Below, in pieces: positions 1 through 9,252 of a stretch of DNA of 64,000 bases. The notes under the pieces were generated by a model. It had not been told where the DNA came from. It ran no database searches and saw nothing but the letters and a program-made list of their open reading frames with translations. This stretch comes from Gammaproteobacteria bacterium (GTDB lineage: Bacteria; Pseudomonadota; Gammaproteobacteria; SZUA-140). The DNA lies in assembly GCA_016218365.1 (NCBI GenBank), contig JACREF010000009.1, positions 124,001-188,000 of the forward strand, given 5' to 3'. Made by a program: the position numbers and the translations under genes. Within the stretch, counting starts at the first letter, position 1. Each line of letters starts with the position of its first letter.

Positions 1-235
1 CCTGGGCATCGGCTTGGCTCAGCCGTTCACGGATCAGTGCCAGTACGATCTCGTCCGACACCAGATGGCCCGCATCCATCGCCGCCTTGGCCTGTATGCC
101 CAGCGGGGTCTGGGAGCTGACTGCCTCGCGCAGGATGTCTCCGGTGGAGATCTGGGGGATGTGATAACGCTCAGACAGCAGTTTGGATTGGGTACCTTTT
201 CCTGACCCTGGAGCACCCAGCATGATGATTCTCAT
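1..235 (-). CDS. adk: Adenylate kinase, N-terminal part (runs off the window)
   Basis: Adenylate kinase interconverts ATP + AMP and 2 ADP in the cytoplasm. Only the first 78 codons are present; the gene continues beyond base 1. The start is the ATG at 233-235 (minus strand), giving [16 protein letters not shown], with the P-loop GAPGSGKGT at residues 7-15. This is followed by the AMP-binding segment [12 protein letters not shown] and the start of the NMP-bind region ([15 protein letters not shown]), all in the family's usual order. The gene is divergent from ppa. The identity is secure from these motifs; the C-terminal lid cannot be judged. Confidence 0.95.
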   Translation of the reverse strand, partial: MRIIMLGAPGSGKGTQSKLLSERYHIPQISTGDILREAVSSQTPLGIQAKAAMDAGHLVSDEIVLALIRERLSQADAQ

Positions 236-447
236 TTTGCGCTCACCCTCTTGTTGTATCGTGAAAACTGATTCCGATCGATCTATAAGCTGTTAGCTGA
301 TTGATTCTGTTAAAGAACACCCCAAGGCTTGGGCCGCAGCCCTGCCGCTGTGCCGGGGGGTGCTCTAGTACATTACCGGATGCTTATAACGTTTTTTTGT
401 TGCCATTGGAAGAGGTGGCTGTATGGGCTGGACAGGGGCTCCTCCTG

Positions 448-453
448 TATAAT
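448..453 (+). promoter_or_regulatory. Candidate -10 box for ppa
   Basis: A perfect TATAAT lies 41 bases upstream of the ppa start codon. No convincing -35 hexamer sits 16-18 bases upstream (GGGCTG is the best fit), so this is a partial sigma-70 promoter call. The rest of the 236-494 gap shows no further structure I would defend. Confidence 0.4.
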
Positions 454-494
454 CGCCTGCCAAATCAATCCGCGTCGTATCTAAGGAGCAAAAG

Positions 495-1019
495 ATGAGT
501 CTGGATAAGGTGCCCGCCGGGCGTGATCTGCCAAATGATGTCAATGTCGTGATCGAGATCCCTGCCAACAGTGATCCGATCAAATACGAGGTCGACAAGG
601 AAAGCGGGGCGATCTTCGTTGACCGCTTCATGGCGACGCCGATGTTCTATCCCTGTAATTATGGCTATGTGCCGCATACGCTGTCGCAGGACGGTGATCC
701 GGTTGATGTGCTTGTTGTCACCCCGTATCCGTTGCTGAGCGGCTCAGTGATCCGGGTACGTCCGGTCGGTGTCCTGAAGATGGAAGATGAGTCGGGTCTG
801 GATGCCAAGGTGGTTGCAGTCCCGGTTGCCAAGCTGACCTCATTGTACGATCACATCAAGACTACCGATGACCTGCCAGCGCTGCTGAAGGCGCAGATCA
901 CCCATTTCTTTGAGCACTACAAGGAGTTGGAGAAAGGGAAATGGGTCAAGGTGCAGGGTTGGGGCGGCTTGGACGAGGCGCGCCAGGAGATCCGCGACAG
1001 CTACGCCCGCGCTCAGTAA
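495..1019 (+). CDS. ppa: Inorganic pyrophosphatase
   Basis: Soluble family I pyrophosphatase, which hydrolyses PPi to 2 Pi with Mg2+ and pulls biosynthetic reactions forward in the cytoplasm. The 174-residue length matches the bacterial hexameric enzymes (E. coli 176). Visible landmarks are [10 protein letters not shown] (36-45), [13 protein letters not shown] (51-63) and the metal-binding signature DGDPVDVL (66-73). An AAGGAG ribosome-binding site sits just upstream of the ATG, and a TATAAT lies about 40 bases upstream. It is apparently monocistronic and divergent from adk. Nothing is unusual. Confidence 0.97.
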   Translation: MSLDKVPAGRDLPNDVNVVIEIPANSDPIKYEVDKESGAIFVDRFMATPMFYPCNYGYVPHTLSQDGDPVDVLVVTPYPLLSGSVIRVRPVGVLKMEDESGLDAKVVAVPVAKLTSLYDHIKTTDDLPALLKAQITHFFEHYKELEKGKWVKVQGWGGLDEARQEIRDSYARAQ

Positions 1020-1047
1020 CTGCAATACCGCGCATTACCAACCGTAC

Positions 1048-1072
1048 CGCCGCCCGGGTTTTCAGGGCGGCG
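1048..1072. terminator. Hairpin downstream of ppa
   Basis: A perfect 8-bp stem (CGCCGCCC / GGGCGGCG, 1048-1055 and 1065-1072) with a 9-base loop starts 29 bases after the ppa stop. No T-run follows on either side, so it is a structured ppa 3' end or a weak terminator rather than a classical intrinsic one. Confidence 0.35.
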
Positions 1073-1206
1073 AGCTTGCCATGTCACAATATGGCGCTTG
1101 TATCCAAGCTGCACGCTGAGACGGTGCTGGTTGGGGTCGTCCCGTCATGAAACTGGGGGATTATCACATGTCCGCCCGTTTCGGTGGGCCCGCCACAGGA
1201 GCAGGG

Positions 1207-1413
1207 CTAGTCGCGTTTCAGCGTGTATTCGGTGCCGCAGTATGGACAGACGGCCCGACCTGATTCCTCGATGGGCAGGTAGACGCGCGGATGCGAGTTC
1301 CACAATGTCATGCTGTCCAGTGGGCAATGCAGCGGCAGTTCTGCCACAGCGATTTCAAACCGTTGATGGCGGCGCGGCGTTCGTTGCGAGTCTTGTGCCA
1401 TGGTCTGAGCCAT
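1207..1413 (-). CDS. Small zinc-finger protein (zf-CHCC type)
   Basis: A 68-residue protein whose C-terminal half carries the CHCC zinc-finger signature: C30 (LPLHCPL), H41 (SHPRVYLPI), then C56 and C59 (CPYCGTEY). This domain is shared with the NDUFS6 subunit of mitochondrial complex I and with small free-standing proteobacterial proteins; the bacterial role is not established. The residue order C-x10-H-x14-C-x2-C is exactly as expected. The N-terminus is basic and probably disordered. It is a single gene facing ppa. A zinc-binding accessory role is likely, but no specific function can be given. Confidence 0.8.
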   Translation of the reverse strand: MAQTMAQDSQRTPRRHQRFEIAVAELPLHCPLDSMTLWNSHPRVYLPIEESGRAVCPYCGTEYTLKRD

Positions 1414-1630
1414 CCATTGAGTGGGATCGGTGGCCTATTCTCATCAGCCGCCGCCGGTTTTGCAAGCGCAAGCTAGAGTGGAAATGCTGAAGTATTACAG
1501 GGGGCTGACCACGGAGGCTTGTAATAAATAACTTTGTTTATCAGTAGATTGTATTTGGATTGTGCCGGCTCCGGTTTCAATGGGCAGTCAGGTTTTGATA
1601 TACTGCCTTATAACTAAGGACGGATATTTT

Positions 1631-2005
1631 ATGTACGACACATCCAAAAGATTCGTATTTGATGACTGGGCCCAACTGGCGGCGACGGATCCCGAGGCCT
1701 TTGAACTCAGGCGCAAGCGGGCCATCCAGGCCCTGCTGACGCAGGCACCGGCAGATATTCGCCGCCGGCTGGAGGGCTTGCAATGGAAGGTCGACATGGT
1801 GCGTCAGCGCAGTCGTGATCCGCAACATGCCTGTGCCCAGCTGTTTTCGATGATGTGGGATTCGGTGTATGGCGGCGATGGCCTGCTGAATGCCCTCAGC
1901 ATGGATGAAGAGACCTATCGGCAACGGGCCAGCAAACGGATGGGCGAGGCAACGTTGCTGTCCTTCAGTACCCATGTCAAGCGGCAGGAAACAGCGGACG
2001 CCTGA
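1631..2005 (+). CDS. DUF3135 family protein
   Basis: A 124-residue soluble protein resembling the gammaproteobacterial DUF3135 family (start FDDWAQLAATDPEAFELRR, later CAQLFSMMWDSVYG). The ATG at 1631 was chosen because AAGGACGG lies just upstream; an upstream in-frame start at 1562 would add 23 residues with no family resemblance. It is alpha-helical in appearance, with no signal peptide or membrane segment. It ends 3 bases from the convergent patatin gene. Function unknown. Confidence 0.75.
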   Translation: MYDTSKRFVFDDWAQLAATDPEAFELRRKRAIQALLTQAPADIRRRLEGLQWKVDMVRQRSRDPQHACAQLFSMMWDSVYGGDGLLNALSMDEETYRQRASKRMGEATLLSFSTHVKRQETADA

Positions 2006-2008
2006 GAT

Positions 2009-3184
2009 TCAGATGGATTCGTAAGGTTTGCTGGTATCCAGAAATGCCAGTAACTGTTCCTTGACCTGCAAGGTATCCTGATAGCCTAGAGCTATCAATT
2101 CTCTACAGAATTCTTTCTCAAACAGCAGGTAACTGATCAGGGTCGCCCCGTGTTTCTGGGAGGCGCCGACACCCTTGAGGATGAAGCGCATGCCGCGTGG
2201 CAGCAGGTGCAGGTGCTTGAGCGCGATCTCGTCAATGCTCTGGCTGGGCGAGATGGTCAACACATCGATCGGGCGCAAGGTAACGCCATCCTGTTGCCGG
2301 CGTTCCTCGGGGATCAGGCGGATGGTCTTGTTGATCCGTTCCAGCCGTTCCAGATCGGTATACAGGCTGTCGAGAAAGATACTGCTCAATACATGGCTGG
2401 CCACCTGGGCCACGGTGGGATAGCCGCGGACCTGTTCGCGCGAGAACGGGATCTCCTCGCGCTTGCGGATCCCGACCACCAGCAGGCGGTCTGCACCGAG
2501 GTGCACCGCAGGGCTGAGCGGGGCGATCTGGCGCATCGAGCCGTCACCAAAAAACTCCCGGTTCAGCCTGATCGCTGCGAATATGAACGGTATCGCCGAC
2601 GAGGCCATCAGGTGATCCACAGTGATGTTTTCAGCACAGCCAAGGCGCCGCTCCCGGTTCCACGACGTGAGTCCGGGGTGCCCCTGGAAAAAGGTGACGG
2701 ACTGACCGGAGTCATAGCCCGAGGCCGTGATACCCAGTGCCTTGATCAGCCCGGCATCAATGGATTGCTGGATCTTGTCACAGGGCAGGTAACGCTCAAG
2801 CAGCGGCCGCAATGGCTTGCGATCCAGCAGTGCATACGGGTTGTAACGGCCCAGACCGCCCAGCATCAACGCGGCCAACCAGTGAGCGCCGGTCTTCAGC
2901 AGACCACCGGCGTCAGATATGAATACCTGATCGACATGGAAGTTCTCCCATACCCGGCCTATGCGTAATACCCCTTTGCGGAAATTATCAGCATGTATCG
3001 CCAGCGCCACGGCATTGATCGAGCCGGCTGACGTGCCGGTGATGATAGGAAACGGGTTGGGGGCATGTCTGGGCAGCAGTTGGGCGACGGCCTTCAGAAC
3101 TCCGACCTGATAGGCGGCTCGCGCCCCGCCACCTGGCAGGACCAGACCCAGATTGTTCGCAGCAGGCGCCGTGGTAGTGTTCAT
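2009..3184 (-). CDS. Patatin-like phospholipase
   Basis: A predicted serine acyl hydrolase of the patatin family (391 residues). The oxyanion-hole stretch LPGGGARAAYQVGVL (residues 16-30), the nucleophile elbow GTSAG (Ser52) and the catalytic-dyad Asp in DGS (Asp214) are all present, so the protein should be active on acyl esters or phospholipids. There is no signal peptide, so it is probably cytoplasmic or membrane-peripheral. The C-terminal third (about 230-391) has no recognised domain. It is transcribed alone toward the DUF3135 gene. The lipid substrate cannot be read from the sequence. Confidence 0.88.
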   Translation of the reverse strand: MNTTTAPAANNLGLVLPGGGARAAYQVGVLKAVAQLLPRHAPNPFPIITGTSAGSINAVALAIHADNFRKGVLRIGRVWENFHVDQVFISDAGGLLKTGAHWLAALMLGGLGRYNPYALLDRKPLRPLLERYLPCDKIQQSIDAGLIKALGITASGYDSGQSVTFFQGHPGLTSWNRERRLGCAENITVDHLMASSAIPFIFAAIRLNREFFGDGSMRQIAPLSPAVHLGADRLLVVGIRKREEIPFSREQVRGYPTVAQVASHVLSSIFLDSLYTDLERLERINKTIRLIPEERRQQDGVTLRPIDVLTISPSQSIDEIALKHLHLLPRGMRFILKGVGASQKHGATLISYLLFEKEFCRELIALGYQDTLQVKEQLLAFLDTSKPYESI

Positions 3185-3252
3185 GTCAGGTTATCAATAT
3201 GAGCCTGAACTACTTATCGGCGGATGAGACTGATTCCGGATCAACCGCCATC

Positions 3253-3291
3253 AAAAAGCAAAGGCCACACCGGGTAAGCAGGGTGGCCTTT
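3253..3291 (-). terminator. Intrinsic terminator of the alpha-carbonic anhydrase gene
   Basis: On the minus strand a 9-bp stem (AAAGGCCAC / GTGGCCTTT; arms 3260-3268 and 3283-3291) is followed by GC and five T residues (3253-3257). It begins 21 bases past the stop codon of the carbonic anhydrase gene. Confidence 0.75.
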
Positions 3292-3312
3292 GGGGATAAG
3301 GACAGGCAATGA

Positions 3313-4083
3313 TCAGTGGGTCTTGACGTGACGGCCGTGCAGCGGCTGGACCGGACGGGCGTTCATTGGGAAGATCTTGGTGAAGGCCGCGATCTGGGCC
3401 TCAGAGAGCTCGATCGGCTGTTTCAGCACCATCCAGTTGACCCCTTCGCTGCAAGGCGGGGTGGTCAGGGAGCCGGAGTAATTGAAGTAGCTCAGGCCGG
3501 ACGGTATCAGGTTGGCAGCATTGATCTCGGTAGCCACCTCTTTTTTGCCTTCAGTTGCCGGCATGTTATCCCAGATGGCCTGGATGGTCGGGTTTGCCTT
3601 GCCTTTCTGCAACGATACATCGATGACGCCCAGTTTGCCGTCCTCGTCCTTGTGCACAAAATGGATCACCATGTCGGCAGGCTTGCCGTTGAAGGTGTGT
3701 TCGCTGGGGGCGTGAAAATGGAACTGCAGCAGCGAGTATTTCTTGCCATCGACCTCGATCTGGCTGCCGTTGCTGTAGTTGACCTGGATCGTATGGCCAT
3801 TGTTGACGACGGTCAGTGGGCCGGGCTTATAGGCCACGCTGATCGCAGGCAGTGAGGCATCCACCGTAGCGCCGATATCGATCGGCGACTGCTGCTGACC
3901 ATCCTTGCACAGGTGGTAGTCTTCCTTCAGATCACCCCAGTGGCTGGGGGCGCCGACCCCTTCGTAACCCCAATGGATCTCGTGATGGTTGTGTGAGCTG
4001 GCCTCGGCCAATACCGGAGCGTTGATGGTCAGTGCAAAAGTTGCCGTTGCGACCAAGGCAAGGGCAGAGTGACGCAGTTTCAT
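3313..4083 (-). CDS. Alpha-class carbonic anhydrase, exported
   Basis: Zinc enzyme for reversible CO2 hydration, predicted periplasmic. The start is the ATG at 4081-4083, preceded by GGGGGAA; it gives a signal peptide (MKLRHSALALVATATFALTI, cleavage near VLA-EA) and 256 residues. An in-frame extension to 4191 would bury the signal peptide and is rejected. Zinc ligands H122 and H124 (QFHFHAPSEHT) and H141 (VIHFVHK) are present, as are the substrate-pocket TTPPCSEGV and the C59/TTPPC cysteine pair expected to form the family disulfide. It has its own terminator. It lies downstream of ubiD on the same strand, but a 129-base gap suggests a separate promoter. Confidence 0.95.
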   Translation of the reverse strand: MKLRHSALALVATATFALTINAPVLAEASSHNHHEIHWGYEGVGAPSHWGDLKEDYHLCKDGQQQSPIDIGATVDASLPAISVAYKPGPLTVVNNGHTIQVNYSNGSQIEVDGKKYSLLQFHFHAPSEHTFNGKPADMVIHFVHKDEDGKLGVIDVSLQKGKANPTIQAIWDNMPATEGKKEVATEINAANLIPSGLSYFNYSGSLTTPPCSEGVNWMVLKQPIELSEAQIAAFTKIFPMNARPVQPLHGRHVKTH

Positions 4084-4212
4084 GGTTCCCCCATTCAAAA
4101 ACAAATTGTTAAAGGCATTTGGAGTAAATGTAAAAGAACGTAACATTTTACTCAGAGCGTATCTTTTACCTTGGGGGGAGGCTTTTCGCAAGTAGCCGCA
4201 GAGCGAAGTGGC

Positions 4213-5679
4213 TTAGTCGATCGCCAGCTCGGACCAGATTTGATCAATCTTCTGCCGGATGGCCTTATCCATCTGGATGGGTCTGCCCCATTCACGCTGG
4301 GTCTCGCCCGGCCATTTGTTTGTGGCATCAAGGCCGATCTTCGAGCCGAGCCCGGAGACCGGGGAGGCAAAATCCAGATAGTCGATCGGGGTGTGTTCGA
4401 TGATCGTGGTGTCGCGCGCCGGGTCCATGCGCGTCGTCATGGCCCAGATGATATCCTTCCAGTCACGGATATTGATGTCCTCATCGGTGACGACGATGAA
4501 CTTGGTATACATGAATTGGCGCAAAAAGGACCACAAGCCCATCATCACCCGCTTGGCATGGCCGGGATATTGCTTGCGGATGCTGATGCAAGCCATGCGG
4601 TAGGAACAACCCTCCGGCGGCAGATAAAAATCGACGATCTCCGGAAACTGTTTCTGCAATATCGGTACAAAGACCTCGTTCAGCGCAACGCCGAGCACCG
4701 CCGGTTCATCCGGCGGCCGGCCGGTATAGGTGCTGTGATAGATCGGGTTGTCACGGTGGGTAAGAGTCTGGATGGTGAATACCGGAAACCTTTCAACTTC
4801 ATTGTAATAGCCGGTGTGGTCGCCAAACGGCCCTTCGTTGGCCATCTCTCCCGGGTGAATGACCCCTTCGAGCACGATCTCGGCCGAGGCCGGCACCTGC
4901 AGCTCTGAGTCCTGGCACCGGACCAGTTCGGTCTTGGAACCGCGCAGCAGGCCGGCAAAGGCATATTCAGACAGGGCATCGGGCACCGGGGTGACGGCGG
5001 CGAGGATCGTTGCCGGGTCGGCGCCCAGTACCACTGCAACAGGAAATGGTTCACCGGGGCGCAGCTGTTGCCAGTCACGCAGGTCCTGTGCGCCGCCGCG
5101 CTGCGGCAGCCAGCGCATGATGACCTTGTCGCGGGCGATGACCTGCTGACGATAGATGCCAATGTTCTGCCGCGGTTTGTGCGGACCGCGGGTGATAACC
5201 AAGCCCCAGGTGATCAGCGGTCCGGCATCACCAGGCCAGCAGGTCTGGACCGGCAGCGTGCCCAGGTCGATGTCGCTGCCGCGCAGGATGTTCTGCTGGC
5301 ACGGCGCCTGGGACAGGATCTTCGGCGCCATGGTCAGCGCCTGCCTGAGCAGCGGTAATTTGTCCCAGGCGTCGCGCAGGCCCTGTGGCGGCTCGGGCTC
5401 CTTCAGCGCGGCCAGTAGCCGGCCTATGTCACGCAGCGCCTCGGTGTTATCGGCGCCCATGCCGAGGGCGACCCGGCGTGGTGTGCCAAACAGGTTGCCG
5501 AGGACCGGGACATCGAAGCCGTCAGGGTTTTCGAACAGCAGGGCCGGGCCATGGCGGCGTAGCGTCCGGTCGCAGACCTCGGTCATCTCGAGTCGCGGGC
5601 TGACCGGGTGGCTGATGCGTTTCAGCTCGCCCAGTTGTTCGAGCTGGGCCAGGAAATCACGCAAGTCGCGGTATGTCAT
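4213..5679 (-). CDS. ubiD: UbiD, 4-hydroxy-3-polyprenylbenzoate decarboxylase
   Basis: Prenylated-FMN-dependent decarboxylase removing CO2 from 3-polyprenyl-4-hydroxybenzoate in ubiquinone synthesis. The 488-residue length matches E. coli UbiD (497). The start [19 protein letters not shown] and the conserved active-site block [11 protein letters not shown], with its acidic residues, are typical. The C-terminal helix region ([14 protein letters not shown]) also fits. No ubiX, the maker of the prenyl-FMN cofactor, is in the window. It sits between xth and the carbonic anhydrase on the minus strand. Confidence 0.96.
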   Translation of the reverse strand: MTYRDLRDFLAQLEQLGELKRISHPVSPRLEMTEVCDRTLRRHGPALLFENPDGFDVPVLGNLFGTPRRVALGMGADNTEALRDIGRLLAALKEPEPPQGLRDAWDKLPLLRQALTMAPKILSQAPCQQNILRGSDIDLGTLPVQTCWPGDAGPLITWGLVITRGPHKPRQNIGIYRQQVIARDKVIMRWLPQRGGAQDLRDWQQLRPGEPFPVAVVLGADPATILAAVTPVPDALSEYAFAGLLRGSKTELVRCQDSELQVPASAEIVLEGVIHPGEMANEGPFGDHTGYYNEVERFPVFTIQTLTHRDNPIYHSTYTGRPPDEPAVLGVALNEVFVPILQKQFPEIVDFYLPPEGCSYRMACISIRKQYPGHAKRVMMGLWSFLRQFMYTKFIVVTDEDINIRDWKDIIWAMTTRMDPARDTTIIEHTPIDYLDFASPVSGLGSKIGLDATNKWPGETQREWGRPIQMDKAIRQKIDQIWSELAID

Positions 5680-5740
5680 CGTGGTGTAACATCCAGGGTG
5701 TCAGGTAAGAGAGGATGAGCCGCCTTGCAGCGTACCGTGG

Positions 5741-6508
5741 TCATTGAAATTCCGCTACCACCGGGGCATGGTCCGATGGCCGTTCCCAGCCGCGCGGTGT
5801 TTTGTCGATCCACGAGCGATGATGGCGGCCATACAGCGCCGTCGAGGCGAGCGTCAGATCGATGCGCAACCCCAGATTGCGCTTGAAGCCGTTAAGCCGG
5901 TAATCCCACCAGCTGAACTCATTCCCCTCCGGTGCTGATTGCCGGTAGCTATCGATCAGGCCCAGATCAAGCAAGGCCCTCAGGGCCTGCCGCTCTGCAG
6001 TGCTGCACAGGATCTGTTCGTGCCAGGCGGCGGGATCGTGGACGTCGGCATCGGCAGGCGCGATGTTGAAGTCGCCGAGCAGTATCAGTTGCGGGTGGGC
6101 CGCGATCTCCTGCTTCAGAAACATTGCCAGATGGTGCAGCCATGCCAGTTTATAACTGTATTTTTCCGACCCGACACTCTGGCCATTGGGCACATAGACG
6201 TTGACCACGCGTAACTCGCCGTAAGAGGCGGCGAGCAACCGGCGTTGCGGATCATCCATGCCGGGCAGCGCATCAATAATGTTGCTGGGGGGTGCGCGGC
6301 TCAGCATGGCCACACCGTTATAGGTCTTTTGGCCATTGCAGATCGCCTGATAGCCGGCATCGGCCAGTTCCTGATATGGAAAGGCATCGTTCTGCAGCTT
6401 GATTTCCTGCAGTGCAACGATGTCAGGGTGTTCGGATGCACACCACTGCAGCAGTTGCGGCAGGCGGACGCGCAGTGAATTGACGTTCCAGCTGGTGATC
6501 TTGACCAT
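5741..6508 (-). CDS. xth: Exodeoxyribonuclease III (AP endonuclease)
   Basis: Mg2+-dependent AP endonuclease / 3'-5' exonuclease of base-excision repair (255 residues from the ATG at 6506-6508). The start MVKITSWNVNSLRVRLPQLL is canonical; an upstream in-frame ATG at 6565 would add a Cys-rich 19-residue tail unlike the family. Catalytic motifs are present in order: LQEIK (metal Glu), LGDFNIAPADADVHDP (Asp/Asn), and PSDHAPV with the catalytic His near the C-terminus. It lies 61 bases upstream of ubiD and is divergent from the fad operon. Confidence 0.95.
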   Translation of the reverse strand: MVKITSWNVNSLRVRLPQLLQWCASEHPDIVALQEIKLQNDAFPYQELADAGYQAICNGQKTYNGVAMLSRAPPSNIIDALPGMDDPQRRLLAASYGELRVVNVYVPNGQSVGSEKYSYKLAWLHHLAMFLKQEIAAHPQLILLGDFNIAPADADVHDPAAWHEQILCSTAERQALRALLDLGLIDSYRQSAPEGNEFSWWDYRLNGFKRNLGLRIDLTLASTALYGRHHRSWIDKTPRGWERPSDHAPVVAEFQ

Positions 6509-6817
6509 GATGTACGCGAGTTGTTGTCTGCCGGCATTGTGACAGCTGCAGGTGGTGTTTGTCATGGGTCATTTTTTGATAACCACATGATAACTCGTGG
6601 GAATTGCTTTCGATGCGCGTTTAGAAAAGTGGGGTGGCGCCGATAGTTCTAGCAGTGCAATAGCCTGAAGGTGTAATCGGCGCCTGTACTGCCACCAGAG
6701 ACAATCAAGAAAAAGGGTGACAAAACAGATGGTAACGTTAATATGGAAAGGCTGGGCAAGCGCAGAAGTGTCCGGCGCTGCAACAGGGAAGGATTACGCT
6801 ACGACAGGGATCTTGCC
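6509..6817. other. Divergent intergenic region between xth and fadE
   Basis: About 310 bases separate the divergent xth and fadE starts and should hold both promoters. I see no confident -35/-10 pair. The only clear structure is a 9-bp inverted repeat at 6636-6684 (listed separately), which is a plausible regulator site for the fad operon. Confidence 0.5.
6636..6684. repeat. Inverted repeat GGCGCCGAT / ATCGGCGCC upstream of fadE
   Basis: Two perfect 9-base arms (6636-6644 and 6676-6684) are separated by 31 bases. The spacing, about four helical turns between arm centres, suits paired operator half-sites better than an RNA hairpin. The sequence does not resemble an E. coli FadR site. A regulatory role is inferred only from position. 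Confidence 0.45.
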
Positions 6818-9247
6818 ATGACGACACTGTTATGGGTGACAGGGTTGATCACGGTGCTGGCGTTTGCCGCCTATCACCGTATGACTATCGTGTACTGGGT
6901 GCCGATGATGGCTGGGTATATGGTGTTGTGGACCCTCGCCGCCTCCACTGGCGCTGTATTGATGGCCACGTGGTCAGTGTTTGCCGTTATTGTGCTGATT
7001 GCGGGGCTGGCCCCGCTACGCCGGGGGCTGATCAGCGGGCCGCTGCTGGCGGTGTTCCGTCGCATCATGCCGGCGATGTCGCAGACCGAGCGCGATGCGC
7101 TGGAGGCCGGCACCGTGTGGTGGGACGGCGAGTTGTTCAGTGGCCGCCCGGACTGGGCCACCTTGCTGGCCTACCCGCAGTCGCGATTGAGCAGCGAGGA
7201 ACAGGTCTTCATCGATGGTCCGGTCGAACAGCTGTGCCGGATGCTCGATGACTGGCAGATCAGTGAGGAACTGCATGACCTGCCGCCCGAGGTCTGGCAG
7301 TTCATCAAGGATCATGGTTTCTTCGGCATGATCATCCCGAAGGAATACGGTGGCCTGGCATTCTCGGCGCGTGCCCATTCCGAGGTGGTGATGAAGATCT
7401 CGACCCGCAGCATCACGGCCGCGGTCACCGTCATGGTGCCCAACTCGCTGGGGCCGGCCGAACTGTTGATGCATTACGGAACCCCGGAACAAAAACAACA
7501 TTACCTGCCGCGGCTGGCGCGCGGACTTGAAGTGCCGTGTTTTGCCCTGACCGGTCCCGAGGCAGGCAGTGATGCCGGGTCGATCCCTGACCGTGGTGTG
7601 GTATGCCGCGGCCAGTTTGACGGTCGCGAGGTGTTGGGCATCCGTCTGAACTGGGACAAGCGTTATATCACGCTGGGCCCTGTCGCGACCCTGCTGGGGC
7701 TTGCCTTCAAGTTGCAAGATCCGGATCAGCTGCTTGGCACGCAGCAGGACATCGGCATCACGCTGGCCCTGATCCCGACGACGACACCGGGGGTATGGAT
7801 AGGCCATCGTCACATGCCATTGAACATCCCGTTCATGAATGGCCCGAACCGCGGCAAGGATGTGTTCATCCCGATGGACTGGGTCATTGGTGGCCAGGCG
7901 CAGGTCGGCAATGGCTGGCGGATGCTGATGGAATGTCTGGCGGCCGGACGCTCGATCTCACTGCCGGCGCTCAGCACCGGCGCCGGCAAGCTGGCAGGCC
8001 GGGCCACCGGCGCCTATGCCCGGATCCGCAAACAGTTCAAGACGCCGATCGGCCAGTTTGAAGGGGTGGAAGAGGCGCTGGCACGCATCGCCGGCAATGC
8101 CTATGCAATGGATGCGGCACGCTGCCTGACGGTGCTGGCCGTTGATCTGGGTGAAAAGCCTTCGGTGGTGTCGGCGATCGCCAAATACAACCTGACCAGT
8201 CGCATGCGCCAGGTGATCAATGACGCCATGGATATACAGGGCGGCAGCGGCATCTGCCTGGGTCCGCGCAATCTGATCGGTCGTGCCTATCAATCAATAC
8301 CAATCAGCATCACCGTCGAGGGCGCAAACATCCTGACCCGTACGATGATCACCTATGGGCAAGGCGCCATCCGTTGTCACCCGTATGTGCTGGCCGAGAT
8401 GCGGGCTGCCCAGGAAGGAGACAAGGTGCGTGCGCGGGCGGATTTTGATCGGGCATTGTTCGGCCATATCGGCTTTGCCATCAGCAATGGCGTGCGCGCC
8501 TGGTGGCTAGGGATTACGGCTGCCCGGTTGTGTCGTTCGGCCGGGCATGGCGTTACCCGGCGTTACCTGCAGCAGCTGACGCGGATGAGTGCGGCGTTTG
8601 CCCTGGTGTCCGATGTCTCGATGCTGACACTGGGCGGTGATCTGAAGCGGCGCGAGAAATTGTCGGGTCGGCTTGCCGATGTCCTCAGTCAGCTGTATAT
8701 CGTGTCGGCGATCGTAAAACGTTACGAGGATCAGGGTTGCCAATCCGAGGATCTGCCGTTGATGCGCTGGGCCTGTGATGATGCGCTGTTGACCTTGCAG
8801 GCCAGCCTGGATGGGCTGATCAGCAATTTCCCGAATCGTTTTGCCGCAGCATTGCTGCGGGGACTGGTCTTTCCGTTGGGCCTGTCATTCAAGGGTCCGA
8901 GTGATGCGCTGGGTCATCAGGTGGTGCAGGTGCTGTTGTCGCCATCCGCCGCCCGCGATCGTCTGACCGCCGGTGTCTTTACCAGTCGCGATCCGCAGCA
9001 GGCCATCGGCCGGCTGGAACTGACGCTGGACAAGGTGGTGGCTGCCGAACCGGTTGAGAAGAAGTTGCGGGTCGGGGTCAGGAGCCGCCTCCTGCCGCGC
9101 TTGCCGGAAGAGCAGCTGATCGAACCGGGCCTGCAGCAGGGCGTGATCGATGCAGCCGAGGCCGCTGTCCTGCGCGCGGCGATCGCTGCGCGTCGCGATG
9201 CAATCCAGGTCGATGATTTTCCCGCGAACTACTGGCAACGAGGATAA
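6818..9247 (+). CDS. fadE: FadE-type acyl-CoA dehydrogenase
   Basis: Catalyses the first oxidation step of beta-oxidation (acyl-CoA to trans-2-enoyl-CoA, FAD-linked). It closely follows E. coli FadE through its length (809 versus 814 residues). Two or three N-terminal membrane helices span about residues 1-70. They are followed by the FadE-specific block ending in PDWATLLAYPQ, then the dehydrogenase domain with PCFALTGPEAGSDAG, and ITVEGANILTRTMI around the catalytic Glu region. The ATG at 6818 (AGGGA upstream) reproduces the short FadE N-terminus; an in-frame ATG at 6743 adds a basic 25-residue tail. It is first gene of a five-gene block, 5 bases ahead of the thiolase. Confidence 0.95.
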   Translation: MTTLLWVTGLITVLAFAAYHRMTIVYWVPMMAGYMVLWTLAASTGAVLMATWSVFAVIVLIAGLAPLRRGLISGPLLAVFRRIMPAMSQTERDALEAGTVWWDGELFSGRPDWATLLAYPQSRLSSEEQVFIDGPVEQLCRMLDDWQISEELHDLPPEVWQFIKDHGFFGMIIPKEYGGLAFSARAHSEVVMKISTRSITAAVTVMVPNSLGPAELLMHYGTPEQKQHYLPRLARGLEVPCFALTGPEAGSDAGSIPDRGVVCRGQFDGREVLGIRLNWDKRYITLGPVATLLGLAFKLQDPDQLLGTQQDIGITLALIPTTTPGVWIGHRHMPLNIPFMNGPNRGKDVFIPMDWVIGGQAQVGNGWRMLMECLAAGRSISLPALSTGAGKLAGRATGAYARIRKQFKTPIGQFEGVEEALARIAGNAYAMDAARCLTVLAVDLGEKPSVVSAIAKYNLTSRMRQVINDAMDIQGGSGICLGPRNLIGRAYQSIPISITVEGANILTRTMITYGQGAIRCHPYVLAEMRAAQEGDKVRARADFDRALFGHIGFAISNGVRAWWLGITAARLCRSAGHGVTRRYLQQLTRMSAAFALVSDVSMLTLGGDLKRREKLSGRLADVLSQLYIVSAIVKRYEDQGCQSEDLPLMRWACDDALLTLQASLDGLISNFPNRFAAALLRGLVFPLGLSFKGPSDALGHQVVQVLLSPSAARDRLTAGVFTSRDPQQAIGRLELTLDKVVAAEPVEKKLRVGVRSRLLPRLPEEQLIEPGLQQGVIDAAEAAVLRAAIAARRDAIQVDDFPANYWQRG

Positions 9248-9252
9248 CATTC

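Noticed and set aside
2150-2968. A 272-codon plus-strand frame opposite the patatin gene
   Set aside because: The minus-strand patatin has intact catalytic motifs over the same bases; the plus-strand frame has no recognisable feature.
3313-4191. Longer start for the alpha-carbonic anhydrase at 4191
   Set aside because: It would place 36 residues ahead of a perfectly formed signal peptide; the internal ATG at 4083 has its own ribosome site.
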